From positions 1 through 37,788 of the forward strand of contig JAIBDQ010000012.1 of the NCBI GenBank assembly GCA_024686135.1: DNA of 37,788 bases. Direction: 5' to 3'. Within the stretch, counting starts at the first letter, position 1; every line of letters begins with the position of its first letter. The stretch comes from Halobacteriovorax sp. Lineage in GTDB: Bacteria; Bdellovibrionota; Bacteriovoracia; Bacteriovoracales; Bacteriovoracaceae. A program made the translations under genes and the position numbers. The notes below the pieces were generated by a model that saw nothing but the letters and a program-made list of their open reading frames with translations, searched no databases and was not told the origin of the DNA. Shown in pieces: positions 16,437 through 24,151 of this stretch.

Positions 16437-17377
16437 GCTAAGTCTAGGCTTAAATACTGACGATCATAAAAGTGAAAATCTAAATGAAGGTCTTTATCCT
16501 CAGTCCAAATTGCACTCGTGGAAAGCTCCAAACATCGAACTTTTATCCAGGCATTATAACCAAGAATGGAAACTCCACGATCACTTCTGAAGCGATCCCA
16601 ATGGGAATTTGTTAACTCAAAACCTATGGCCATACTTTTCTTTCTCTTACAAGAGAGCTCATCTCTAATTCTTGAGGTTAGAGGAATCACTGTTCCCCTA
16701 TAAGAAAAGAAGACCTCTGCGTTAAAGTCTATTTTTTGTAAATTAAAGACTCGAACTTGCGCCAGACCACCGTGCACCTCAAAGGAAGTTAACCTGGTAT
16801 CTTGAGTTAAGTAATCTCGAAGTTTTGCTCCCATATCATCAAGTTCACTATGAGACTTTATTCCGATTTGATGTCCTAGTTCGTGGACAAGTAAAGAGAT
16901 CATGGTGCTAAACTCAATTGAGGGCTTATTTTCGATATAAAGTAAATCCAAATTCACAAAGATAGGAGCTCCTGGGATAAAAGCCGTTTTGGCAATTCGA
17001 ACTTCCGCATCTCTAGAATCTCTAAAGAAACCTGGATATTTTGATTCAGATAAAAAGATAAGCCTATCTTTCATGTTTAAAAACTTACTTGCCACATCTT
17101 TGATTCTGATTAGGCTTTCGCGCTCTACTCCAGTAAAAGGACAAAACTGGGATTCCTCGCAAGTAGCGATAATTCGAGGAAGCCTACGATAAGCAAAACG
17201 AAACTCTTGCTCTACTAGTCCTCCCCCATTTCCAATAATATCCCCGCCACTTAGTCTAGCGGCGAGCTCAGGAGATAGGTCCATGGCCTCAATAACATTC
17301 TGAGGAATTTGAATTGTATATTCATTCGAAAAGCAAATAGTCGTACTTAAAATATATAAAAGGATTAGTTTCTTCAC
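16427..17377 (-). CDS. Secreted putative zinc metalloprotease (HExxHxxG)
   Basis: A 316-residue secreted protein with a signal peptide (cleavage near FS-NEY, residue 17-18). HELGHQIGIKSH at 165-176 is a zinc-peptidase motif. It resembles the metzincin HExxHxxGxxH pattern but the last His is one residue later than usual. The rest of the protein contains two Cys near residues 73-79 and a beta-rich C-terminal half (residues 200-316). It overlaps the end of the TIGR02147 regulator gene by 4 bases, so the two are coupled, and ends base-to-base with the convergent membrane gene. Protease activity is an inference from the motif. Confidence 0.72.
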   Translation of the reverse strand: MKKLILLYILSTTICFSNEYTIQIPQNVIEAMDLSPELAARLSGGDIIGNGGGLVEQEFRFAYRRLPRIIATCEESQFCPFTGVERESLIRIKDVASKFLNMKDRLIFLSESKYPGFFRDSRDAEVRIAKTAFIPGAPIFVNLDLLYIENKPSIEFSTMISLLVHELGHQIGIKSHSELDDMGAKLRDYLTQDTRLTSFEVHGGLAQVRVFNLQKIDFNAEVFFSYRGTVIPLTSRIRDELSCKRKKSMAIGFELTNSHWDRFRSDRGVSILGYNAWIKVRCLELSTSAIWTEDKDLHLDFHFYDRQYLSLDLAIK

Positions 17378-18240
17378 GATTCGACACCTTCATTTGTATG
17401 GGGAAACAACTGCATATTGAGTTGATAAACATCAGAGCTATCTTCAGTGAAAAACTTGCGATCAAACTCTTCTAACAATTTAAATAGATAGTCCTGAGCC
17501 TCATTCATCCGTGAAGCTGGCATCTTTAGTGTTAATGAACAAACCTGTCTTTTTGATGTTGGAAGTTCAGTCAATGCGTGAAAGCCCTGCTCTATCATTC
17601 CACCGTGATGGGACTGTAAGGCTGCGCTTTCATTTCCATTTGGGAGTCTTAAACTTTTTGCAGTAGGTGAAAGTTTTCCGCCACTATCCCTAACAATAAG
17701 CTCAAGTTCTTCTAGCGTCTCTAAAGCATATTCAATATTTCTCTTCGAAACACGTTTTCTTAATTTTCTATGAATCCAGTCCAGATCTTCAATAAAGTCC
17801 GGTGCCCCAACAAGTTGTTTGATAACTAAAAAGTACCATTTAGAAACTAAACTAAATTCTTTAAGTGGCATTTGAAAAGAATCTCTCCCCCCGGAAAGAC
17901 GACTAAGTTTCTCATGCAACTCAGAGTCAAACTTGCCTTTCTTCTCACCTTTTTCTTTCTCAATCATTAATTCAAAAAATTCAGCTTCTTTAGCATTTAG
18001 TGAAAGGTCTTTGATAAGGGCCCGTTGCATTTCTCGACTGGGGAGTCGGCTTCCCTTGAGAACCATATTCAGGCTGCTCGGAGATTTATAGCCTAGACGA
18101 TTGGCCCATTTTTGAAGTGTGTTTGAGCGCGTATTGTAGCTTCCATCAGGAAACCCAGCGGCCATAAGATAATCCCTAAAGTTGTTAAATTCGAAGATAT
18201 TAACGATAGGTTTTTTAAATTTGTTAGTTTCTGGATTCAT
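17374..18240 (-). CDS. TIGR02147 family protein (putative regulator)
   Basis: A 288-residue cytoplasmic protein of the TIGR02147/DUF4423 group, known mainly from Bdellovibrionota and Fibrobacter. The N-terminus has the family start (IFEFNNFRDYL), then a helix-turn-helix-like segment TLQKWANRLGYKSPSSLNMVLKG (here split: residues about 42-64), and the family core WYFLVIKQLVGAPDFIEDLDWIHRKL-type region around 140-175. The usual reading is a DNA-binding regulator of unknown target. It is coupled (4-base overlap) to a secreted protease-like gene. The ATG at 18240 directly follows the T-run of the upstream gene's terminator, and no ribosome binding site is visible; a leaderless message would fit. 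Confidence 0.85.
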   Translation of the reverse strand: MNPETNKFKKPIVNIFEFNNFRDYLMAAGFPDGSYNTRSNTLQKWANRLGYKSPSSLNMVLKGSRLPSREMQRALIKDLSLNAKEAEFFELMIEKEKGEKKGKFDSELHEKLSRLSGGRDSFQMPLKEFSLVSKWYFLVIKQLVGAPDFIEDLDWIHRKLRKRVSKRNIEYALETLEELELIVRDSGGKLSPTAKSLRLPNGNESAALQSHHGGMIEQGFHALTELPTSKRQVCSLTLKMPASRMNEAQDYLFKLLEEFDRKFFTEDSSDVYQLNMQLFPHTNEGVES

Positions 18241-18275
18241 AAAAAAAAACGTTTCTCCCTTTCAGGAGAAACGTT
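18241..18275 (-). terminator. Strong intrinsic terminator of the 18289-18771 gene
   Basis: On the minus strand AACGTTTCTCC (18275-18265) pairs with GGAGAAACGTT (18258-18248), an 11-bp perfect stem with a 6-base loop and a T-run at 18249-18241. It ends exactly at the start codon of the next gene, 18240. Confidence 0.9.
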
Positions 18276-18288
18276 ATCGAAAACAATT

Positions 18289-18771
18289 CTAGTTACAAGC
18301 TGGAATTGTAAAGTTTTTAGTGAAAAGATGACGACCTGGCATTTCATCTCCACGTTGTCTTCTCATTCTTGAAACATCAATATCGTATTCAGTTTCAATT
18401 GAGTAAGAGATCTCTTCCCATCTTGTACAACGGTCATTGTCTCTTCCTTGCCAACGTGTACAAACTTTACGAGTTCCGTTCATTGGCTTTGAAGGAAAGA
18501 TTTGAGACCATTTAACACAACGATCATTTCTTCCTCTATACTCAACACATTTTTTCTTCATTGTTTTTGTTCTAAGAGTGTCACCGTCAACACAAACACC
18601 GGGGGCTCTTACGAAAAAACCGTGGCTAAGTGCAAATTGTGGGTACTCAAAATAAACTCTCATGTCACGATCAAGGTCATTCCATGAAGTGTTTTCTGTA
18701 GGCATTGGTCTAGCTTCTGCTGTTGTTGCAAGACCAAAAGCAAGGGCTGCTAATACTAAAAGATTTTTCAT
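18289..18771 (-). CDS. Cys-rich secreted protein with internal repeat
   Basis: A 160-residue secreted protein. The signal peptide is clear (residues 1-20, cleavage near AEA-RP). The mature part has eight cysteines. Two near-copies of a motif are visible: CVEYRGRNDRCVKW (about 75-88) and CTRWQGRDNDRCTRWEE (about 103-119), each a Cys pair around GR(D)NDR with Trp after. Such pairs suggest disulfide-bonded loops. I do not recognise the family. It has its own promoter, with AAGGAG before ATG, and a strong terminator, so it is a single-gene unit. Location periplasmic or extracellular. Confidence 0.8.
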   Translation of the reverse strand: MKNLLVLAALAFGLATTAEARPMPTENTSWNDLDRDMRVYFEYPQFALSHGFFVRAPGVCVDGDTLRTKTMKKKCVEYRGRNDRCVKWSQIFPSKPMNGTRKVCTRWQGRDNDRCTRWEEISYSIETEYDIDVSRMRRQRGDEMPGRHLFTKNFTIPACN

Positions 18772-18826
18772 CTCTCTCTCCTTAAAGAACTACTAAAAAA
18801 GTAGCGGTTATTAATTTGTTAAGGCT

Positions 18827-18855
18827 TTTATAAAAAGGATGAGGAAAACTAACAA
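18827..18855 (-). promoter_or_regulatory. Putative promoter of the Cys-rich secreted protein
   Basis: TTGTTA (18855-18850 on the minus strand) and TATAAA (18832-18827) are 17 bases apart, about 56 bases upstream of the ATG. Confidence 0.5.
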
Positions 18856-18882
18856 TCGAATTTCACAAATTGAACAAGATAT

Positions 18883-18901
18883 CTTTCACAGATTGTGAAA
18901 G
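18883..18901. promoter_or_regulatory. 19-base palindrome, candidate operator
   Basis: CTTTCACA (18883-18890) and TGTGAAAG (18894-18901) are perfect inverted arms around GAT. A further TTTCACA half-site lies at about 18861-18867. The palindrome is about 30 bases upstream of the -35 of the Cys-rich gene, a position suited to an activator. It could also be part of the transcript end of the upstream operon. Confidence 0.4.
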
Positions 18902-18926
18902 CTCGTCACCTGGAAAAGATGACGAG
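18902..18926 (-). terminator. Hairpin after the TIGR03545 gene, weak terminator
   Basis: CTCGTCA (18902-18908) and TGACGAG (18920-18926) form a perfect 7-bp stem with an 11-base loop, 10 bases beyond the stop at 18936. Only CTTTC follows on the minus strand, so the T-run is poor. Confidence 0.4.
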
Positions 18927-18935
18927 TGTAACTCA

Positions 18936-20879
18936 CTAGAACTTAAACTTCTTAAATAAATCTTTAACTTTCTCTTTTGCTTTTTGCTTCACTGCACCTT
19001 TGGGTGAAGAAGCTTTTTCCCCACCGGCAGCTGAAGAAACCGCAGTATCTTTTGCGGAGGTAACTTCCTTTTCTTTAGACTTTAATAAGTTACTCATCTT
19101 ATTTTTAAGTTCATCGAACTTTTTGGTTAATTCTGCTTTTTTAGGACCAATCTTATCGTCTATCAGTTTTCTAGCTTTATTTTTTGCTTCATCAACTTTT
19201 GCTTTAACTTGTCCCTTTACTCCATCAGCAAGTTGTTTACCAAGACTTGAGCTAATTCCCCAGTCAAGCTTTTCCCAAGTTCCCTTGGCCCTAGCTCTTA
19301 CCTCGAACTGTGGAATACCGTTAACTACGTTTGTTAACGTTTCCTTAACCACTTTATTTTTCGCATCAATATCGTAGACCACAGATTTAAAAGTATTACT
19401 AAGGTTAATATTTACATCTTTGCCTGTGACGACTGCATTTAAGTTAGCCCCTGCTTTAGCATCTTTAATAGCAAACTTAACTTTTTCACTTTGAGATAGT
19501 GATCTCCCTGCTACCGGGAAAGAATCAACTCTGGCATTCAAAGTCTGAACTGGTATTTCTTTAGTATGATCGAGTACAGCTTTTGCTCTTATTCTATTAA
19601 TTTGAAGTTTTGGAAAGTCTCCTCTTAAAGTGACGACTGCAGGACGTCCCAAGAATACGGGATCACTCGTTATATCGATGATTTTTCCATCAAGGTCACC
19701 ACTAAACTCACTAGCTCCTGACTTAGAAGAAATACGTCCTTCTTTTATCCAAAAAAGTGGGTATCCATTCTTAACCGTAAATTTATAGTTCTTCCCCTCT
19801 CCTCTTCTCTTAGGAACAAGTCCTGATTTATTTTCGGTCTTTTTTGGAGGCATATACTCTTTAGCAATTTCGAGATATTTATAAATATCCTTAACTTTTT
19901 CTTGGAAGAGTCTTCCGAACAAGGCCTTAGAGAAGTCTTGAAAATCGAGGTTGGGTATCTTGAATCTCTTTTGAATATCATCCATATCTTCTTTAATAAG
20001 ATCATCGATATTGCCCATAGCACTTGAGTAAGTCTTTACGTCATTTTTTAAATCGCTACTTAGACCTTGGTATTCCTTAAAAACAGATTTTGCTTCTTTT
20101 GCAACAGCTTTGTATTCTTTTAAACTTTTCCAGGGCTTCTTTTTATCGAACTTAATTGATTTTGCTTTATTGGTAACCCGATCGAGCTGCTCTTTATGGT
20201 CAAGTCCATCAATTCGCTTCTTCCACTCGTCTTCTTTACCTTTTAATCCCGCCTCAAGCTCTTTCATCTTTTTTTCGGCCTTGAGCTCTCCTTGAATATT
20301 TTTAATCTGATCTTTCGGATCTGCTCCGCCTAGTACTTCCGCAACATCACCTAGAGCATTCCCCTGTAGTTCTTCCTTGCTCTGTTCAAGGACAGACTCT
20401 TCAAGTTTTGAAAGTGCCTTTGATTCTTTTTCATATTCATCTTGAGGAACAATATGCCCTGGCTTCTCTCTAGGAGATTGTATCTCGATATCTAGTATAG
20501 AAGCCTCGCTAACAACAAATTTCGCTCTTAGAAGAGCATCCCAGAGAAAGCCAAAGTTCATCTGTCCGATTTTTACCATATTATTTTTAGGATTCTTTTT
20601 GTCGGTAACTTGAAGGCCGCGAAGTTTAAAGCTTCCACCAAAGACACTGGTTTTAATATTCGAAATATTAACTTCAGCACCATGAACATAAGTTGCAGTC
20701 CATTCCATCCCCTTTTTTAAGTGAGAGTCGAAGAAAAACTTACCATAGAGACCCATAAGTACGGCAATCACAAGGATTGTTCCGAGGGCCTCAACTCGAA
20801 TTGGTCCTTTTGGCTTTTTTACTTTTTCTTTTTTCTCCGGCGAGCCGGAGTCTTCATTAGACTGTGTAGAGGCTGTCAT
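18936..20879 (-). CDS. TIGR03545 family protein (AsmA-like envelope protein)
   Basis: A 647-residue protein with a charged cytoplasmic head, one membrane span (about 30-48, LGTILVIAVLMGLYGKFFF) and a long periplasmic part. After the span, GAEVNISNIKTSVFGGSFKLRGLQVTD-type beta strands (residues 66-92; motif shown in part) are like AsmA/TamB-type proteins. Residues 150-330 are a Lys/Glu/Leu-rich helical and coiled-coil region; the C-terminal 130 residues are again helical and Lys-rich. The family is named but not functionally characterised, and it is usually beside TIGR03546, as here with a 23-base overlap. A role in lipid or envelope transport is possible from the AsmA-like part but not shown. 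Confidence 0.8.
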   Translation of the reverse strand: MTASTQSNEDSGSPEKKEKVKKPKGPIRVEALGTILVIAVLMGLYGKFFFDSHLKKGMEWTATYVHGAEVNISNIKTSVFGGSFKLRGLQVTDKKNPKNNMVKIGQMNFGFLWDALLRAKFVVSEASILDIEIQSPREKPGHIVPQDEYEKESKALSKLEESVLEQSKEELQGNALGDVAEVLGGADPKDQIKNIQGELKAEKKMKELEAGLKGKEDEWKKRIDGLDHKEQLDRVTNKAKSIKFDKKKPWKSLKEYKAVAKEAKSVFKEYQGLSSDLKNDVKTYSSAMGNIDDLIKEDMDDIQKRFKIPNLDFQDFSKALFGRLFQEKVKDIYKYLEIAKEYMPPKKTENKSGLVPKRRGEGKNYKFTVKNGYPLFWIKEGRISSKSGASEFSGDLDGKIIDITSDPVFLGRPAVVTLRGDFPKLQINRIRAKAVLDHTKEIPVQTLNARVDSFPVAGRSLSQSEKVKFAIKDAKAGANLNAVVTGKDVNINLSNTFKSVVYDIDAKNKVVKETLTNVVNGIPQFEVRARAKGTWEKLDWGISSSLGKQLADGVKGQVKAKVDEAKNKARKLIDDKIGPKKAELTKKFDELKNKMSNLLKSKEKEVTSAKDTAVSSAAGGEKASSPKGAVKQKAKEKVKDLFKKFKF

Positions 20880-21384
20880 ATTTTGCGTACCATTTAAAAA
20901 GGGCCGTAGCTTTCACGGCCTTCCAGAATTTAGTTTCTTTAAATCGCTCAACGACAGCGACTCTATATTTTTTAATAAGAATTTTTGAACCTAAAAAAAT
21001 AATAGGAGATAATGCAAAAGCAACTACTCCTGATCCCATCACCAATGAGTTATAAAACCTTGTGTAAGGAATAATTGGCATATTATAAAGACTGGTCCAA
21101 AGAGTTTTTAACCCTTCACTCTCCAGCAGTCCGGCTCCGACACTATTAAAAATGGGATCCATTAGATAAGCCGGAAACGCAAAAAAGAAGGCGCTTAAAA
21201 GAGCGGCTCCAATTTGAATCCTAAAAAACAATATCAATAGAATGATTAAGATTGTTTGAAGAGAAAATGCGGGGGTCATGCCCAAAACAAAACCCGCAGC
21301 AACTCCAGCCGCTAGCTGATTTGTGCCAGTGTCGGAGTTTAAGAGCTTTAAAAATCCAAAGATTTGCTTTAGTAAAAGAGTCAT
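20857..21384 (-). CDS. TIGR03546 family membrane protein (DUF2062-like)
   Basis: A 175-residue integral membrane protein with three or four spans. The N-terminal GVAAGFVLGMTPAFSLQTIL and FAFPAYLMDPIFN segments match DUF2062/TIGR03546. The family is unexplained, but nearly always pairs with TIGR03545; here the two genes overlap by 23 bases, so they are made together and probably form one inner-membrane complex. ATG 21384 with AGAGGTG about 6 bases upstream. It is divergent from the PTS operon. Confidence 0.85.
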   Translation of the reverse strand: MTLLLKQIFGFLKLLNSDTGTNQLAAGVAAGFVLGMTPAFSLQTILIILLILFFRIQIGAALLSAFFFAFPAYLMDPIFNSVGAGLLESEGLKTLWTSLYNMPIIPYTRFYNSLVMGSGVVAFALSPIIFLGSKILIKKYRVAVVERFKETKFWKAVKATALFKWYAKYDSLYTV

Positions 21385-21527
21385 AATTCACCTCTAAATT
21401 GAATCAAAATTATGTAGGAAAATCCCCTATAAGGTAAGTGCTCCGCGTAAGTATCTGATTACCATATGCAGCAATCACTTATTTTTGTATAAGAAAGGTC
21501 AAAATAATTTATTGTCTAGCCTCAAGA

Positions 21528-21556
21528 TTGACTTTAAGAGTCAGGTTTTCTAAAAA
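21528..21556 (+). promoter_or_regulatory. Putative promoter of the PTS operon
   Basis: TTGACT (21528-21533) and TAAAAA (21551-21556) are 17 bases apart, leaving a leader of about 38 bases before the TTG start. The remainder of the 216-base gap to the divergent gene shows no clear antiterminator or riboswitch. Confidence 0.55.
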
Positions 21557-21600
21557 TCAGGCTGTCCTTGGGAAAAATCTAATAATAGAGAGAGAATATT

Positions 21601-24135
21601 TTGAATACACTAAGCCTTAAGTCTCCGTTAAGTGGAGTTCTAATTCCAATTGAAAATGTACCAGATGAAGTCTTCGCTAAAAAAATGGTTGGTGACGGTG
21701 TAGGTATAGACCCAACTGGGGATATTTTAACTTCACCCTGCAATGGAAAAGTCGTTCAGCTTCACGAGTCTCGCCATGCGATTACTATTGAAAACGAAAA
21801 CGGACAGCAAATCCTACTGCATATTGGAATCGATACCGTAAACTTGAAAGGTAAAGGCTTTGAGGCTTTTGTAAAAGTTGGTGATCAAGTTAAGACTGGT
21901 CAAGAACTGATAAAGTTTGATCAAGACTTCATCGTAACCAGTGGTCTTTCTTTAGTAAGTGTTATGATTTTTATCGATGGCAAAAATCCGAGTAACTTCA
22001 ATATGCCTTCTCAAAAGAAGTTAATCTCAGGCGAAACATCGATAGTAAACTTAAGTTATATAGAGTCTAAAGCAGAGACGACAAATGGTGACTCTCCAAT
22101 AGAGCAGGCCTATGAGTCGGTACCTTTTTTCGTTAGAATGCCTTCTGGCATGCACGCGAGACCGGCAGCAAAGCTGGCTGAGTTAGCTAAGAGATTTCAG
22201 TCTAGTATAGAGATTATTAAAGGTAATAAGTCTGCTCCAGTTTCTAGTATTGTCTCAGTACTAGGATTAGAGATTGCTAAAGACGATGAGATTGTCATCT
22301 TGGCCATCGGATCAGATTGTCAGCAAGCGGTTAAAGAGGTTTTAAAGACATTAGTAAAAATTGAAGAAGACGAGTTAGAGGCCTTTGAAAAAGAGGCTAA
22401 ACCGACTCCCTCTAAGAAGCTTATTGAGATTCAAAGTGATGAACGAACTCTAGTTGGAACAAGCGCTTCAGATGGAGTTGTCATTGGAACAGTTTCCATA
22501 TTAGGTAACTTAAATATTAATTATGAAGAACACTCTGAAGATGCTGATGGCGAGAGACTTGCCCTAGAGAATGCCATTATCGACGCCACGAGTGAGCTTA
22601 ATATTATTGAAAATAAATTAAGCATGAATGAGCACGATGCGGGGAAAGCGGCTATTTTCTCTGCTCATATTGAAATGCTTCAGGACCCTGAACTTCTCGA
22701 AGAAAGCGTCAAACTCATCAATAGCGGTCATACTGCTGCGTTCGCTTGGGATAACACAATCGAGCATCGAGCTGAACGTCTTGAGGCCCTCAAAAATGAA
22801 CTTATCGCAGGTCGTGCAAATGATCTAAGGGATATCGGTCAAAGAGTTTTGAAAAAGATTTTAGGAATTGTGGATGAAGAAAAAGTTCACGGAGATAATA
22901 TCATCCTTATTGCAGAGGATTTAACTCCTTCCGATACGATCCAATTAGACAGATCTAAAGTCCTTGGATTTTGTACGACTTCTGGCGGAGCAACTTCCCA
23001 TGTCGCCATATTAGCTCGTTCAATGGGAATCCCTGCGATTGCAGGTATAGAGAGCCGAGTTTTAAATTTAAAGGACGGTCAAGAGGTCATTCTTGATGGG
23101 GATCATGGAGCTCTCTACCTACACCCGACAAAAGAAGAAAAAGAAAAGGTCCTTGAAAGACAGGAAGCCTTAAGAGTTAAAAAAGAAGATGCCCTTGAGC
23201 ACTCAATGGAATTGGCCGAAACGAGAGATGGGCATAGAGTTGAGGTAGTTGCCAATATAAGTGGGATCTCAGACGCCCAGAAAGCTGTAGAAGTTGGCGC
23301 AGAGGGTGTAGGTCTCTTACGTACTGAATTTTTATTTTTAGACAGAGATAGCGCCCCAACTGAAGAAGAACAATTTGAAATTTATCAAGGGATTGCCGAT
23401 GCTTTAGATGATCGGCCACTTGTCATAAGAACTTTAGATATAGGTGGCGACAAAGCACTTAATTACTTACCTATTCCAGCAGAGGAAAACCCTTTTCTAG
23501 GAGTCCGAGGTATTAGACTTTGTTTTCAAAAAGAAGATATTTTTAGAGAACAACTTCGCGCCATTTTAAAAGTTGAATCAAAGAAGCCGGTTCATATTAT
23601 GTTTCCAATGATTGGTCAGATGTTTGAACTAAAAAAGGCTAAAAATATCCTTGAAGAAGAAAGAGTAAAACTAAATGCTCCCATGCCTAAAATTGGGATG
23701 ATGATCGAGGTTCCATCAGCTGCAGTTATGGCAGAGCAATTTGCCCGTGAAGTTGATTTTTTCTCTATAGGAACCAACGATCTCACTCAATACACGATGG
23801 CCATGGACCGTGGACATAATGAACTAGCAAAACAAGTGGATGGACTTCATCCTGCTGTCCTTAACCTGATTGCCATGACAGCGGACGCTGCCCATAAGCA
23901 TGGAAAATGGGTTGGGGTTTGCGGCGGTATCGCAAGTGACTTGAAAGCAATTCCAGTTCTTTTAAGTTTAGGTGTTGATGAACTTAGTTTAAGTATTCCA
24001 AACATCCCGATGATCAAAGCATCTATTAGAGATCTTAATATTAATGAATGTAAAAATATGCGCCAGCAGTTCTTATCCGCAACATCAGGAAAAGAAGTGC
24101 GAGAAATAGTTTTAAACAATTGGCCTCAAATTTAA
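21601..24135 (+). CDS. Fused PTS EIIA(Glc)-HPr-Enzyme I
   Basis: An 844-residue fusion of three phosphotransferase parts. Residues 1-145 are an EIIA(Glc)/Crr domain with the two active-site histidines H59 and H74 (LLHIGIDTV). Residues about 173-262 are HPr, with phospho-acceptor H185 (SGMHARPAAKLA). Residues about 280-844 are Enzyme I: H467 in GGATSHVAILARSMGIPAI is phosphorylated by PEP, and the C-terminal barrel carries FRTEFLF-like LLRTEFLFLDR, GTNDLTQYTMAMDR and C774 (GVCGGIASD). So PEP phosphate can pass EI to HPr to EIIA within one chain. The start is TTG 21601 with GAGAGAG upstream; it must be near here because the EIIA fold begins at once. It lies 16 bases before ptsG. Confidence 0.95.
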   Translation: MNTLSLKSPLSGVLIPIENVPDEVFAKKMVGDGVGIDPTGDILTSPCNGKVVQLHESRHAITIENENGQQILLHIGIDTVNLKGKGFEAFVKVGDQVKTGQELIKFDQDFIVTSGLSLVSVMIFIDGKNPSNFNMPSQKKLISGETSIVNLSYIESKAETTNGDSPIEQAYESVPFFVRMPSGMHARPAAKLAELAKRFQSSIEIIKGNKSAPVSSIVSVLGLEIAKDDEIVILAIGSDCQQAVKEVLKTLVKIEEDELEAFEKEAKPTPSKKLIEIQSDERTLVGTSASDGVVIGTVSILGNLNINYEEHSEDADGERLALENAIIDATSELNIIENKLSMNEHDAGKAAIFSAHIEMLQDPELLEESVKLINSGHTAAFAWDNTIEHRAERLEALKNELIAGRANDLRDIGQRVLKKILGIVDEEKVHGDNIILIAEDLTPSDTIQLDRSKVLGFCTTSGGATSHVAILARSMGIPAIAGIESRVLNLKDGQEVILDGDHGALYLHPTKEEKEKVLERQEALRVKKEDALEHSMELAETRDGHRVEVVANISGISDAQKAVEVGAEGVGLLRTEFLFLDRDSAPTEEEQFEIYQGIADALDDRPLVIRTLDIGGDKALNYLPIPAEENPFLGVRGIRLCFQKEDIFREQLRAILKVESKKPVHIMFPMIGQMFELKKAKNILEEERVKLNAPMPKIGMMIEVPSAAVMAEQFAREVDFFSIGTNDLTQYTMAMDRGHNELAKQVDGLHPAVLNLIAMTADAAHKHGKWVGVCGGIASDLKAIPVLLSLGVDELSLSIPNIPMIKASIRDLNINECKNMRQQFLSATSGKEVREIVLNNWPQI

Positions 24136-24151
24136 GAGGTAGGAGAATTTT

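Noticed and set aside
19000-19377. Plus-strand frame opposite the TIGR03545 gene
   Set aside because: The Ser/Leu/Phe-rich product is what the reverse strand of a Lys/Glu-rich coiled-coil gene gives.
20836-20851. CTCCGG/CCGGAG hairpin at the start of the TIGR03545 gene
   Set aside because: There is no T-run on the minus strand and it lies in coding sequence; probably chance or codon choice.
22628-22828. Frame within the EIIA-HPr-EI gene
   Set aside because: It is an alternative frame of a confident three-domain gene.
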